From assembly GCF_002843565.1 (NCBI RefSeq), contig NZ_CP025257.1, forward strand, positions 496,001 through 560,000: DNA of 64,000 bases, read 5' to 3'. A model generated the notes under the pieces. The model searched no databases. It was not told where the DNA came from and saw only the letters and a program-made list of their open reading frames with translations. The position numbers and the translations under genes are program-made. Source of the DNA: Mesoplasma syrphidae. Lineage in GTDB: Bacteria; Bacillota_I; Bacilli_A; Mycoplasmatales; Mycoplasmataceae. Below are positions 18,788 through 28,858 of the stretch, piece by piece. The first letter of the stretch is position 1, and each line of letters begins with the position of its first letter.

Positions 18788-21691
18788 CTATTTTTTAATT
18801 TGCTTATTTTTTTTGGCTTGTGCAATTTCTTCTTTGCGATCCGCTTCTAACATTTTTAACACTAATTCACGATTTGTTTGTCATGATTTTGGAGCTAAGT
18901 GATAAGAATAAAACACAATTGCATCAGTTAATAAAATTCCTAACGGAGCAATTAAAGCCATTCCAAATGACGCAAAAATTAATCATATATTTTGAGCATT
19001 TCATCCTTGCAACATTCGTCCATCAATTTCTTTTGTTCCATAATGAACTAATCCAAAAATATTATCATTAATTCCTGGAATGAATGTAACGATCATTCCT
19101 AGTCCTAATGCAATTAATGAAGCATATACTAATGGCATTGAAATCGTTCAATTAACTTTACGGTTTGCCTGTCAGTTTGATAACTTAATTAAATGTGCAA
19201 ATAGCAACGGTGATGAAACTGTAGTAATAAACATTGCAGTTCGACCAAATGAAATAAATTGAATTTTATCTGTTAATGTTAAATTTGATGTTGTTTTGAA
19301 AAAAGTATATCAAGAACTTTCGTCAATTGCTCCTCAAACTTTTATATCTACAGCTTCCATTCCTACAAAGAAAGCGAGAATTGATGCTGCTCCTGAAAAT
19401 AAACCAATTTTTACAATTGGAAGAAGTGATCCTTTAAGCAACCCATTTTTTCCAAATTTTGGTGGTAATAACATTAAGGTATCATCTAATGGACCCATTC
19501 CAATCGCAATTGCTAAACATGATTCAACAATTAAGTTAATAAACAAAATATTTGTGGCTTCTAGTGGTGAAACATGCAGAATCATTGAAATAACAAAAAT
19601 TGAAACAACGTTTGCTAAGTTGAATCCCATTAATAAAACAATTGCTCGTTTTATTTTTTGATAAACGTTACGTCCTTCATTAACACCTTTCATAATTGTG
19701 GCAAAGTTATCATCAGTTAAAATAACGTCTGCTGCTTGTTTAGCAACATCTGTTCCAGTAATTCCCATTGCTACTCCAATATCAGCTTTGCTTAAACTTG
19801 GAGCATCATTAACTCCATCTCCTGTCATTGAAACAATGTTACCTTTTTTTTGCAATGCATTTACAATACGAACTTTATGATCAGGGTTAACTCTGGCAAA
19901 AACTTTAATGTTATCGATTACTCGAAGCAATTCTTCTTCACTGTAGCGCTCTAAAGCTTCTGAAGACATAACTTCATATGGTGTATAAGCTAAGTCTAAA
20001 TCACGAGCAATAGCCAAAGCTGTAATCGCATGATCACCTGTAATCATTACTACACGAATTCCTGCAGCGTGTGCTTCTTCAATTGCTTGAACAGCTTCGA
20101 TTCTAACCGGGTCAATCATTGCGACTGCTCCTACAAAAATTAAATTCGCTTCATAATTAGCTTTAGTTTGATTAATATCGTCACTATAAGCAAATGCTAA
20201 AACTCTCAAAGCATCATCACTTAAAGTAGTTGCTGACTTTAAAATTTCATGACGATGTTCGTCCGTCAAATTAATAATTTGATCATTTAAAATAATTCGT
20301 GAACAAACTTTTAATAACTGATCAATTGCTCCTTTAGTAAAAGTCACTTGTTTGCTATCAATTTCATTAACTGTAGTCATTAGTTTACGTTCACTATCAA
20401 ATGGTATTTCATCTGTTCTCAATCATAGTTCACGAGACTTTTGCTCATCAATTCCCATTAATTCAGCATAGTCAACTAGCGCCAATTCAGTTGGATCTCC
20501 AATTCGTTCTGTACCTTCAGTTACTGAATCATTTGGCAATACTAAGCTTTTTAAAAATAGCTCTTTTTGTAAGGAACTTGGCAATTTAACATAATCTTTT
20601 TGAGTAATAATTTTATTATTAACAATAACCTTTTGTACAGTCATTTTATTTTGAGTAAGTGTTCCAGTTTTATCTGTACAAATAACGTTTACTGAACCCA
20701 AAGTTTCTACAGATGCCAACTTTTTAACAATTACATTTTCTTTAGCCATACGTTTTGTTGAAAACGATAATGTGATAGAAACAACAGCTGCTAACGATTC
20801 AGGAATTACTCCAATTGCTAACGTAATTGCCACCATTAAGTAATTTGCTCAAGCATTACGATCACCTGTAAATAACATTGCTGCAAAAATTGTCACTCCC
20901 ACAAAAGCAGCAGCACATGAAATTCAGTAACTAAATGAAGTTAATTTTTTTTCTAATGGTGTATGCTCATCTTCATTGCTATTAACTGCTGCTGCAATTT
21001 TACCAATTTCACTGTTAATTGCCGTTGCAATAACAACACCAATTCCTCTTCCCGCTGTTGTAAATGTTGACATAAAGGCAATATTTTTTTTCTCTGCTAA
21101 AATAACAGTCGGTGAAATTTTATTGGCATGCTTATCCACTGGAACTGATTCTCCAGTTAAAATTGATTCATCAATCATAAAATCGGAAGCTTTAATAATT
21201 CGTAATTCAGCTGGAACATATTTACCAGCTTCTAAAACAACAATATCTCCAACAACCAAATCTGCTGCATCAATTTCTTTTTGTTGTCCATCACGAATTA
21301 CAACACTTCGTGGTTTTGATAAAGCTTTCAGCGCATCTACAGATTTTCGCGCTTTAACCGTTTGAACTGTTTCTAAAATAGCATCGATAATAACAATCGC
21401 AATGATTACTATAAAATCAATAAAATCATGAAAACTCATATGTCCTGTTTTATTAGCAACTATTGGAGCAACAACCGAAATTATTGCTGCAATGATCAAA
21501 ATAATTTGTAATGGCTCAATAAATGCTAATAAGAAAGTTCTATATCATGGAGTAACTCTGGCAACTGGTAGCTCGTTTTTCCCATCACTTAAAAGTTTTT
21601 TATCAACTTGTTCTTGGGTTAGACCTTTTTTAAAATCAGTTTGCAAATCTTTTTCAATGTCTGCTAACTTTTTCGATTCATAATTTTCCAT
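18788..21691 (-). CDS. P-type cation-transporting ATPase (P2-like)
   Basis: A 967-residue ion pump with all catalytic motifs: DESILTGESVPVDK in the actuator domain, the phosphorylation site ICTDKTGTLTQNKM (Asp340), MITGDHA near 553 and SMTGDGVNDAPSL near 624. The family fold is that of Ca2+/Mg2+ pumps (PacL/MgtA). The ion-binding helices differ from the Ca2+ type: M4 reads IPESL instead of PEGLP, M5 reads GFNLANVVSIF without the usual Glu, and M6 reads NLIVESCLAIAIG instead of NLxTDGLPAxALG. The transported ion is therefore uncertain. It follows engB by 21 nt. Confidence 0.88.
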
Positions 21692-21712
21692 TTATTATTT
21701 TTCCTTTATAAT

Positions 21713-22300
21713 TTAATTTTCTATAATTTTAACAAATTCTATTCATGCATCTTGAATATTTGTCTTATTTAAATTCGAAACCTTTAAAAATGCATCATTT
21801 TCATAAAATTTTAATGTTTCTTTAATCATTTTTTCATTTCTAGCAATTTCATTGCGTTTCAATTTATCCAATTTGGTTCCAATCATTAATACTGGAATTT
21901 CACATTGTTTTAAAAAATCATACATTGCCTTATCATCATTTGTTGGTTGGTGACGAAGATCAACTAGCATACAGACTCCTTTAAGATTATCGCGATTCAT
22001 TAGATAATCTTCCATCATTTCTCCAAACTTTATTTTCATTTTAATATTAATTTTGGCATATCCATATCCTGGTGCATCAACGATACGAAAATATCCCTTA
22101 TTAATATCAAAAAAGTTTAGTAGTCGAGTTTTGCCTGGTGTATTAGCAACTTTAGCTAACTTATTTTGATTTGCAATTGAGTTAATAAAGCTTGACTTAC
22201 CTACATTACTACGCCCAACAAAGCAAATTTCTGGAATTTCATCTTCAATTCAACCGCTTCTGTCTGCTGCTGATTTTATAAATACCGCTTGTTTAATCAT
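21713..22300 (-). CDS. engB: Ribosome biogenesis GTPase YsxC/EngB
   Basis: A 195-residue TRAFAC GTPase needed for 50S subunit assembly. It has G1 GRSNVGKSS (residues 29-37), G2/G3 NTPGKTRLLNFFDIN and VDAPGYGYA, G4 GTKLDKL and G5 VSNLNKT. Its ribosome binding site (AGGGGAAA) overlaps the stop codon of the upstream membrane gene, so they are coupled. TGA is used for both Trp codons. Confidence 0.93.
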
Positions 22301-22312
22301 TTTAAATTTCCC

Positions 22313-22885
22313 CTATTCAAATGCTGTTTTAATTTCTAATGTTTTCAAAAAGTCTTTCAATTCTCAATGATATCGTAGTTTCATTTGCATCACTAAATTA
22401 CTGTTTTCATCCATATAATTAATAAAAATTTTACGACGTTTCAAGTCATTTGTCACTCCAATAATACTTTCATAGCTAATAACATCATTTAAAAATGCTA
22501 ACTTATGATTTTTGGCAATTACAAGTGCAGATTCTGCAAGTTTGAGCCCTCAAACAAGAAAAATAAAAGCTGCAATTACATATCCCAAGAATAAGGTTAT
22601 TCCAATTCCATAAACTATTGAAGTCATATCACTTTTAACAACAAAATATAAACCGAAAGTAACAATGGCTAAAACAAATAAAATTGGCATAACTAAATAT
22701 ATTCAAGCATTAATAAAAAATAAAATGCGTTTGTTTTCATAAACAGCAACTTTTTGAGATTTAAATTTTTTCAGCTTATTAAGTTTTTTAATAACATCAA
22801 CAATTAAATAAATCATTAGTAAAAAAATAATGATTGATAGAATCGTCAAGGTTGGTAATAGAATAAGTGTTTTAGATGCTAACAT
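22313..22885 (-). CDS. Unknown membrane protein with C-terminal soluble tail
   Basis: A 190-residue protein with three predicted membrane helices (residues ~7-32, ~60-82, ~92-115) and a ~70-residue soluble C-terminus containing ISYESIIGVTNDLKRRKIF, which resembles the strand-turn pattern of bacterial PH-like domains. Its start lies inside the end of the upstream gene (14-nt overlap), showing tight coupling. That neighbour is also a membrane-anchored PH-like protein, so the two may form a pair. Function unknown. Confidence 0.65.
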
Positions 22886-23528
22886 TGTTATCTCCTTGTT
22901 GCATTTTTTTAATTTGATTAATGATTAAGGTTATTTCAGGACTACTTGAAATAATTTTGTATAAGCATTTTTGTGTATGAATTATATATCCGGGAAAATA
23001 ATTACCATTGTCGTAAATAATTGCAATATATGCTTTTACAATATCTTTAAAGATAATTTGCTGATAAATACCATCTTGGTCAAAAATTATGCGCTTATTT
23101 GTCACATACATAGTTTTAGATTCTGCTTGAAAGTTTCTTTTCTTAAATCCAAATAGTTGATAATCTGACTTAAAGCCCATAAATTCAACTTCATCATAAT
23201 AGTTTTCCATTTGATCATATTTACCAAATCCATACTTATTGAGTTCTTTAAGATCACGATTCTTATCATCAAAAATATAACTTTGATTTTCTTCAACAAA
23301 ATAAAGTTTTTCACCTGTTGGTAATTCAAATTTGGTCGAAATTGGCTTTAGCAACTCTGTTTTCATTCACTTCAGCTTTTGAACTTTTCAATAACGCTGA
23401 TATTCTTCAGCAACCTTTCGATATGGTCTATGTTTTTGCTGATATTTTAATGCCATTAAGCCAGAAATTAATAAAGCTATGAAATATAAAATAGCACAGA
23501 TAATTAAAGCTAAGTACTTAGTTTGCAT
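22872..23528 (-). CDS. Membrane-anchored protein with PH-like domain
   Basis: A 218-residue protein with an N-terminal helix (YLALIICAILYFIALLISGL) and a basic juxtamembrane segment. A soluble domain follows whose core TMYVTNKRIIFDQDGIYQQ and IIFKDIVKAYI fits the bacterial PH (bPH) pattern, in which a TxxRI(I/V)F strand is typical. It overlaps the next gene by 14 nt and starts 5 nt after the upstream one, so three genes are coupled. The ribosome binding site is weak and purine-rich. Its role is unknown; the domain call rests on pattern. Confidence 0.55.
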
Positions 23529-23533
23529 AACTA

Positions 23534-24229
23534 TTATTCTTCTTCAAAATTGTCTTGTTCTCAAAAGATCATTAGCGTTAATAGGCCTTCAAGATTGTTT
23601 AAAAGTCTTCATATTTTTAAATAGCCTAACTCATTTATCACTGGATTTTCCAAAATAAATAATTCAACTAAAACAGTATTGCCTTCTTTGAGATCATTAA
23701 AGTCCTTTTCTTTAGTCAAGATATTTAAAATCTTTTTAAATTCATCGCTGTAGTTAATTATTTCCAAGTTTGTTAATATGTCTTGATATTGCTCATGAGC
23801 ATACTCAGTAATCATAGTTTTATATTCTGCAATTAAATTTTCTTCTGTGTTTTCAAAAATACCTTCCGACATTTTTTGCTCTATTTTTGTAGCTATTTGC
23901 ATTAATAATTCTGTCTCTTTTAAGTTATTTGCAATGCCACTTGCTAAATATAAAAACGATAATAACTTAGCTTGATCAACATCAACAATTTCAAAAATTA
24001 CTTTCTCTATAGCTGCTGTCATTTTTACTAAATCATCGACTAAATTTTCAAATTCTTCAATTACTTCCAATTCACTAAATTTATCAATTAATTTCGTCAG
24101 CTTGTCAAAATTTTTATTTTCTTGTTTCAATTCATCCTCTAAAAACTCTAAATTTGTAATTATTAATCCTAAGGCAGGTTCAAAAAATCCTAATTCCAGT
24201 TCTTGATTTGATTGTTTTTCTTTACTCAT
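23534..24229 (-). CDS. Unknown acidic helical cytosolic protein
   Basis: A 231-residue protein with no signal or membrane segment, rich in Glu, Leu and Lys with long amphipathic helices (for example FENLVDDLVKMTAAIEKVIF), ending WEQDNFEEE. It starts behind AGAGGTGC and heads the unit that continues into the PH-like protein and the three-helix membrane protein. The composition suggests a helical scaffold or partner protein; I do not recognise a family. Confidence 0.65.
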
Positions 24230-24252
24230 AATAGCACCTCTATTTAATATAA

Positions 24253-24292
24253 ATTATACCTTATATACATTGATAGTTTATTTTTATATAAT
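24253..24292. promoter_or_regulatory. Back-to-back -10 elements in the divergent intergenic region
   Basis: A minus-strand TATAAT (24253-24258) points to the acidic helical gene and a plus-strand TATAAT (24287-24292) to the gene at 24315. Neither has a convincing -35 at standard spacing. Confidence 0.45.
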
Positions 24293-24314
24293 GAAATAGT
24301 TGAAAGGAGTTATT

Positions 24315-25010
24315 ATGATAGAAATATTTAAATTGAAAGAATTAAAGTCAAATGATTTAAAACAGTTAGCCCATGTCACTCCTTGATGAGAAAAAAACAT
24401 AAATCAAATATTGAAAAAAAATAAGCGCTGAATAGAAAAATTTGGCATTAATTCAAATGATTTTATACCTTTTGAAAAAATTGAACAAGCAACTTATTCT
24501 AAGCTATTTGCGGCGAGCAATAATTATTTGAATTTTTTTAAACCAAAGTTAAAACAATTTATTAATGACGAGCGCTTATTCAAAAAATTTGATCAAATGC
24601 TTACTGATTACATGACTTTAAATGGATTTTGCTGAGGTATTCAAACAGTTATTGATTATTATCTTTTCTTAGAAACTAACGATGTTGAAAATAAACGTAA
24701 ATGTGCAATAAAACTTGGTAATCAAGTCATCAACAAAAAATATCTACGTTTTAAAAACGAAATCTATAAGACAATTATAGAACATGATGTTTTGGATGAA
24801 ATTTTTTCAAATGAAGTTCACTTGGACTCTCAATTATTTGAGTCAAAAGTTATTATTTTGACGTTGGCAAAATTTTCTGCAAAGCTTTTAAAAGCAAAAA
24901 AAATATCAAAAGAGGTTCATCTTCGAGTAACTTACCTTTGTTATCTGCAATTAGGATTTAATCAAGCTTACAATTGACTATATTATGATTTGATAAATAG
25001 ACTATATTAA
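24315..25010 (+). CDS. Unknown cytosolic protein
   Basis: A 231-residue protein rich in Lys, Asn, Leu and aromatic residues with no membrane segment. It opens MIEIFKLKELKSNDLKQLA and includes PWWEKNINQILKKNKRW and a Tyr-rich C-terminus. Trp codons are TGA. AAAGGAG lies 8 nt upstream of ATG 24315. It is monocistronic, between a divergent promoter region and a bidirectional terminator. I find no motif that assigns it to a family. Confidence 0.65.
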
Positions 25011-25036
25011 AAAAATCCTCAAAGAGGATTTTTTTA
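25009..25036. terminator. Bidirectional terminator
   Basis: A perfect stem AAAAATCCTC / GAGGATTTTT with a three-base loop and A/T runs on both sides, between convergent genes at 24315 (+) and 25559 (-). Confidence 0.85.
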
Positions 25037-25040
25037 ATTC

Positions 25041-25559
25041 TTAATCAGCTTTTACAAATGTCAACTCAAGTTTTTCAACTTTGTTGTATCTTTCTTCAAC
25101 TACAAAAGTAACAATAATATTTTTGCCATCTTTATCTTTTTCAACTTTAACTGTTTTTACACCTTCAGGTTTGGCAATTCCTTGAATTGCTGTAACTGCA
25201 GCATCAATAGTAGAATGTTTTTTATTAGTCTCTTTTTCGGCATTCTCCTTAAAATTTTTAAAATCAACTACTTTCATATCAGCTGAATCATTAAATGCTT
25301 TCATGGCCTTAACAATTGCTGCATAAGCCTTTGAAACGTCTTCTTCTTTTTTAACTTTTTTGGCTTCTAGAATTGCCTGTTTCAATGCTTCAAAGGCAGT
25401 TTTAGTTTTTTTGCCTTGTTGAATTTTTTCGGCCTTTTCAATTTGTGCTTTCAAAGCCTGCAAGTTAGGTTTTTTAGCCTCTTTTGTACATGATACGACC
25501 GTTGAGCCAACCGTTGCAGCTAAACTAACTGCTCCTAAAACAGTAAGTAATTTTTTCAT
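25041..25559 (-). CDS. Prolipoprotein with FIVAR-like helical repeat
   Basis: A 172-residue surface lipoprotein. The signal peptide MKKLLTVLGAVSLAATVGST ends in a lipobox VVSC, so the mature protein begins at Cys24. Residues ~33-93 (LKAQIEKAEKIQQGKKTKTA and following Lys/Ala-rich helices) follow the spacing of FIVAR-type three-helix modules found in Gram-positive surface proteins. The C-terminal part is a predicted beta/alpha domain ending LELTFVKAD. AAGGAG precedes the start, and the gene appears monocistronic. Exact role unknown; adhesion or binding is plausible only by analogy. Confidence 0.75.
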   Translation of the reverse strand: MKKLLTVLGAVSLAATVGSTVVSCTKEAKKPNLQALKAQIEKAEKIQQGKKTKTAFEALKQAILEAKKVKKEEDVSKAYAAIVKAMKAFNDSADMKVVDFKNFKENAEKETNKKHSTIDAAVTAIQGIAKPEGVKTVKVEKDKDGKNIIVTFVVEERYNKVEKLELTFVKAD

Positions 25560-25654
25560 ATTTTTCTCCTTTTGTTAATTTCTATATAACACTTATATAA
25601 TTGCACTCATTACATGCTTATAAAATAATCAGTCAAGCTAACGGTTCATTAAAC

Positions 25655-25676
25655 AAAAAAAATTGGTTTCCCAATT
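25655..25676 (-). terminator. Terminator of hisS-aspS
   Basis: The minus-strand stem AATTGG / CCAATT with a GAAA loop is followed by T8, about 45 nt after the aspS stop codon. Confidence 0.75.
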
Positions 25677-25718
25677 CTAAAAAGAATTTTTAACCAATTG
25701 AATATTTTAGTATTTTAT

Positions 25719-27440
25719 CTATGTTGTTTTAATAAAAAGTTCGCTTAGTTGTTTTTCAGCAACATAATCTGGAGCGTTATTCATTGGATCAATTCCAGAT
25801 GAATTTTTTGGAAATGCAATGACATCACGAATTGATTCAGCATTTGACATTATCATTGCTCAACGATCAATTCCTAAACCCATTCCAGCATGATAAGGGG
25901 CTCCATATTTATATGCATTCATAAATCAACCAAAATTGCGCTCAACTGTTTCTGAAGTTAGTTCTACAGCATCAAACATACGTTGTTGAATTTCAGGATC
26001 AGTAATTCGTTGTGATCCTGAGCCAATTTCATAACCATTAATGACTAAATCATAAGCATAAGCAACCGCATTAGCCTTATTTGTGTCAAAGTCAGCTAAA
26101 GAGCAATCTTTTGGCATTGTAAATGGATGATGGGCAGCCTCAAAACGTTGCTCGTCTTCGTTTCACTCAAACAAAGGAAAATCAGTAACTCACAATGGCT
26201 TACAATCATTTAAATCTGCCATATTAAATATTCTTGCCAAATGAATTCTTAATGCTCCCATTGCTTGTGAAATTACATTATAAGGGCCAGTTTGAAGTAG
26301 TAATGTTCCATTTGAGATTACTTCAAATTCTTCTAGTATTTTAACTTTTTCTTGCTCACTCAATTGACTTGCAATTGAACCCGATCAAATTCCATTTTCA
26401 ACTTTTGCAAAACCAAAACCGTTAAGCCCATTTTGTTTTGCTGTTTCTGTTAATTCTTCAATTTGCCTTTTACCTAGAAGTTGGTCAATCATAATTCCTC
26501 TAATTGGCATTGCTGTTCCGACTAACATTTTAACAGTTGTATTGCTAAAGATTTCCTCCAAATCATGAATTTTTAAGTCATATCTTAAATCTGGTTTATC
26601 AATTCCATAGTTTTTAATTGCTTCTCTATACGGCATTCTTAATAAAGGTTCTTTAATGTCAATTCCCTTAAATTCTTTTAAAGTTTTTTTAACTAGTTCT
26701 TCAACAATTACCATCACATCTTCACCTGTTGCAAAACTCATTTCTAAATCCAACTGAGTAAATTCGGGTTGACGATCAATTCTTAAATCTTCATCTCTAA
26801 AGCATCTAGCAATTTGATAGTAACGATCAATTCCCGATATCATTAATAATTGTTTATATAATTGCGGTGATTGAGGTAGTGCATAAAATTTATTTCTATT
26901 TAAACGTGACGGAACTAAAAAATCTCGTGCTCCTTCTGGAGTTGATTTTCCAAAATAAGGTGTTTCAACTTCTAAAAAATTATTATATTCTAGAACAGAT
27001 CTAAATATTGAGTTTAACTTTGCGCGAACTTTTAAATGTTGTTGCATTGAAGTACGTCTTAAATCTAAATAACGATATGTCATTCTAGTGTCTTCAAGCG
27101 CTTCTAGATCTTCTTCAATTTGAAATGGTGTCAATTCAGATTGATTAATAATACTAATACCTGTAACTTTAATTTCAATTTCCCCTGTTGGTAACTCTAA
27201 GTTTTTTGATTTACGCTCGACTACAGTTCCTGTTACTTCAATCACGTACTCAGGCCTAATTGATTGTATTAATTCACTATGTGCTTCATCTATAATTAAC
27301 TGAGTAATTCCATAAAAATCACGCATATCAATAAAATTCATTGCCCCCATTTTACGAATTTTTTTAACTCATCCTTGTAAAAGAACTGCTTGTCCAACAT
27401 TTGCAATATTAAGTTGACCACAGTTATGTGTTCTTTTCAT
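25719..27440 (-). CDS. aspS: Aspartyl-tRNA synthetase
   Basis: Class IIb synthetase, 573 residues. It has an OB-fold anticodon-binding domain (residues ~15-110, [20 protein letters not shown]), motif 2 [22 protein letters not shown] (18-residue core around FRDED), the bacterial GAD insertion and a motif 3 region GLGIDRW near the C-terminus (GMGLGIDR pattern). The start codon is 2 nt downstream of the hisS stop, an arrangement common in Firmicutes. TGA Trp codons split the frame. Confidence 0.95.
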
Positions 27441-27442
27441 TT

Positions 27443-28696
27443 TTATTCTCCTTTTAAATTATTTATTAATTCTTCAATTGCTAAAATTGTATTTTGCTTA
27501 GTAAACTGATTTTTAACTTGAAGTTTACGTGATTCATATTCTTTATCACCAATGACAATGACATTATGGGCCTTAAATTTATCAGCTTGTTTAAATGCAG
27601 ATTTGAAACTTCGATTCATTAAATCTGTATCAGCTTTAATTCCAGCATTGCGCAATTTAAATAACAATTCCTGATTAAGTTGCATTCCTTTTTCAGATAC
27701 TGCAATTGTATAAACATCCAAATCATCTGAAGTGGCCAATGATATATTTTCAGCTGCTAACATAATTAAAAGGCGTTCTAATCCCATTCCAAATCCAGCG
27801 CTGGGAACCATTGGGCCTTCAAGTTCAGAAACCAAATTATTGTATCGCCCTCCAGCAATTATTGTTTGCTGACCACCAAGTTTTTCTGATAAACATTTTA
27901 ATTCAAAGATAAACCCTGTGTAATAATCTAACCCTCGCACCAGTTTTGGATTGATTACAGTTTTAATCCCCAAATTATTTAATCCATTGATTAAATTATT
28001 AAATTCTGTTTGCTCACTAGCTGATAAAAAAATATTCATATCTGGAATGTTTGTAAATTTGTATCCATCAACTTTACAATCTAGAATGCGCAATGGATTT
28101 TGAACCATTCTAATTTGACAATCACCACATAATTCAAATGTCTGCAAGTATTTTTTTAATTCAGCAACATAAGCAATTCGCGCATCCCCTGTTACTAAAT
28201 AGTTAATTTCAATTTCCAAATTTTTATCCAATTGCAGTTCCTTAACAATTTGATTAGCAATTATAATAATCTCCATATCTTGGTTAAAACTATTAGCCCC
28301 AAAAGCCTCAATTCCCAGCTGATGAAATTGTCGATTGCGACCAACTTGCGGACGTTCATACCTAAACATTGGTCCAATATAAAAAACTTTAAATGGCAAA
28401 TATTCTGGAGCATATAATTTATTTTCAACTAAGCTACGTACAATTGATGCAGTTCCTTCAGGACGTAAAACAAATTCACGTCCTTTTTTATCAACTAACT
28501 CATACATTTCTTTGGAAACAACATCACTTGTTTCACCAACACTTCTTACAAATAATTCTTTGGCTTCAAAAATAGGAGTACGAATTTCCGAATAATTAAA
28601 CTTCGCCAAAATGTTTTTCAGTTTATTTTCAAGTGCTGACCATTGTTTAGCATCTTGCCCAAATATATCTTGGGTCCCACGAGGTTTTTGAATCAT
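27443..28696 (-). CDS. hisS: Histidyl-tRNA synthetase
   Basis: Class II synthetase of 417 residues: PRGTQDIFG at the N-terminus, motif 2 GPMFRYERPQVGRNRQFHQ, the histidine-specific LVRGLDYYTGFIFE and GGRYNNLV, motif 3 GFGMGLERLL and a C-terminal anticodon-binding domain. The frame contains no TGA; its Trp is TGG. ATG 28696 follows AAAGGACG. It is the first gene of the hisS-aspS pair. Confidence 0.96.
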   Translation of the reverse strand: MIQKPRGTQDIFGQDAKQWSALENKLKNILAKFNYSEIRTPIFEAKELFVRSVGETSDVVSKEMYELVDKKGREFVLRPEGTASIVRSLVENKLYAPEYLPFKVFYIGPMFRYERPQVGRNRQFHQLGIEAFGANSFNQDMEIIIIANQIVKELQLDKNLEIEINYLVTGDARIAYVAELKKYLQTFELCGDCQIRMVQNPLRILDCKVDGYKFTNIPDMNIFLSASEQTEFNNLINGLNNLGIKTVINPKLVRGLDYYTGFIFELKCLSEKLGGQQTIIAGGRYNNLVSELEGPMVPSAGFGMGLERLLIMLAAENISLATSDDLDVYTIAVSEKGMQLNQELLFKLRNAGIKADTDLMNRSFKSAFKQADKFKAHNVIVIGDKEYESRKLQVKNQFTKQNTILAIEELINNLKGE

Positions 28697-28722
28697 ATTT
28701 TCACGTCCTTTATATGTTATTA

Positions 28723-28728
28723 ATTATA
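28723..28728 (-). promoter_or_regulatory. -10 element of hisS-aspS
   Basis: Minus-strand TATAAT, about 27 nt upstream of the hisS start, in a short intergenic region after the relA terminator zone. No clear -35. Confidence 0.4.
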
Positions 28729-28763
28729 TAACAAGCATAGATTATTTATGATGCTAAGATAAA

Positions 28764-28793
28764 TAAAAAAATAACGCTTTTGCGTTATTTTTG
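28764..28793 (-). terminator. Terminator of relA
   Basis: The stem AAAAATAACGC / GCGTTATTTTT with a four-base loop is followed by a T-run on the minus strand, about 66 nt past the relA stop. Confidence 0.85.
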
Positions 28794-28858
28794 AACTGAT
28801 TATTTATTTTGCTATTTGCTACACCAAAATGTCGTTAATAAATTTGGTTTAAATAACA

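Noticed and set aside
19296-19661. Antisense reading frame inside the P-type ATPase gene
   Set aside because: No ribosome binding site, no recognisable protein and complete overlap with strong ATPase motifs; it is a shadow frame.
22872-22885. Overlapping starts as a frameshift artefact
   Set aside because: The 14-nt overlap keeps both frames open with a ribosome binding site for the downstream gene, so ordinary translational coupling is enough.
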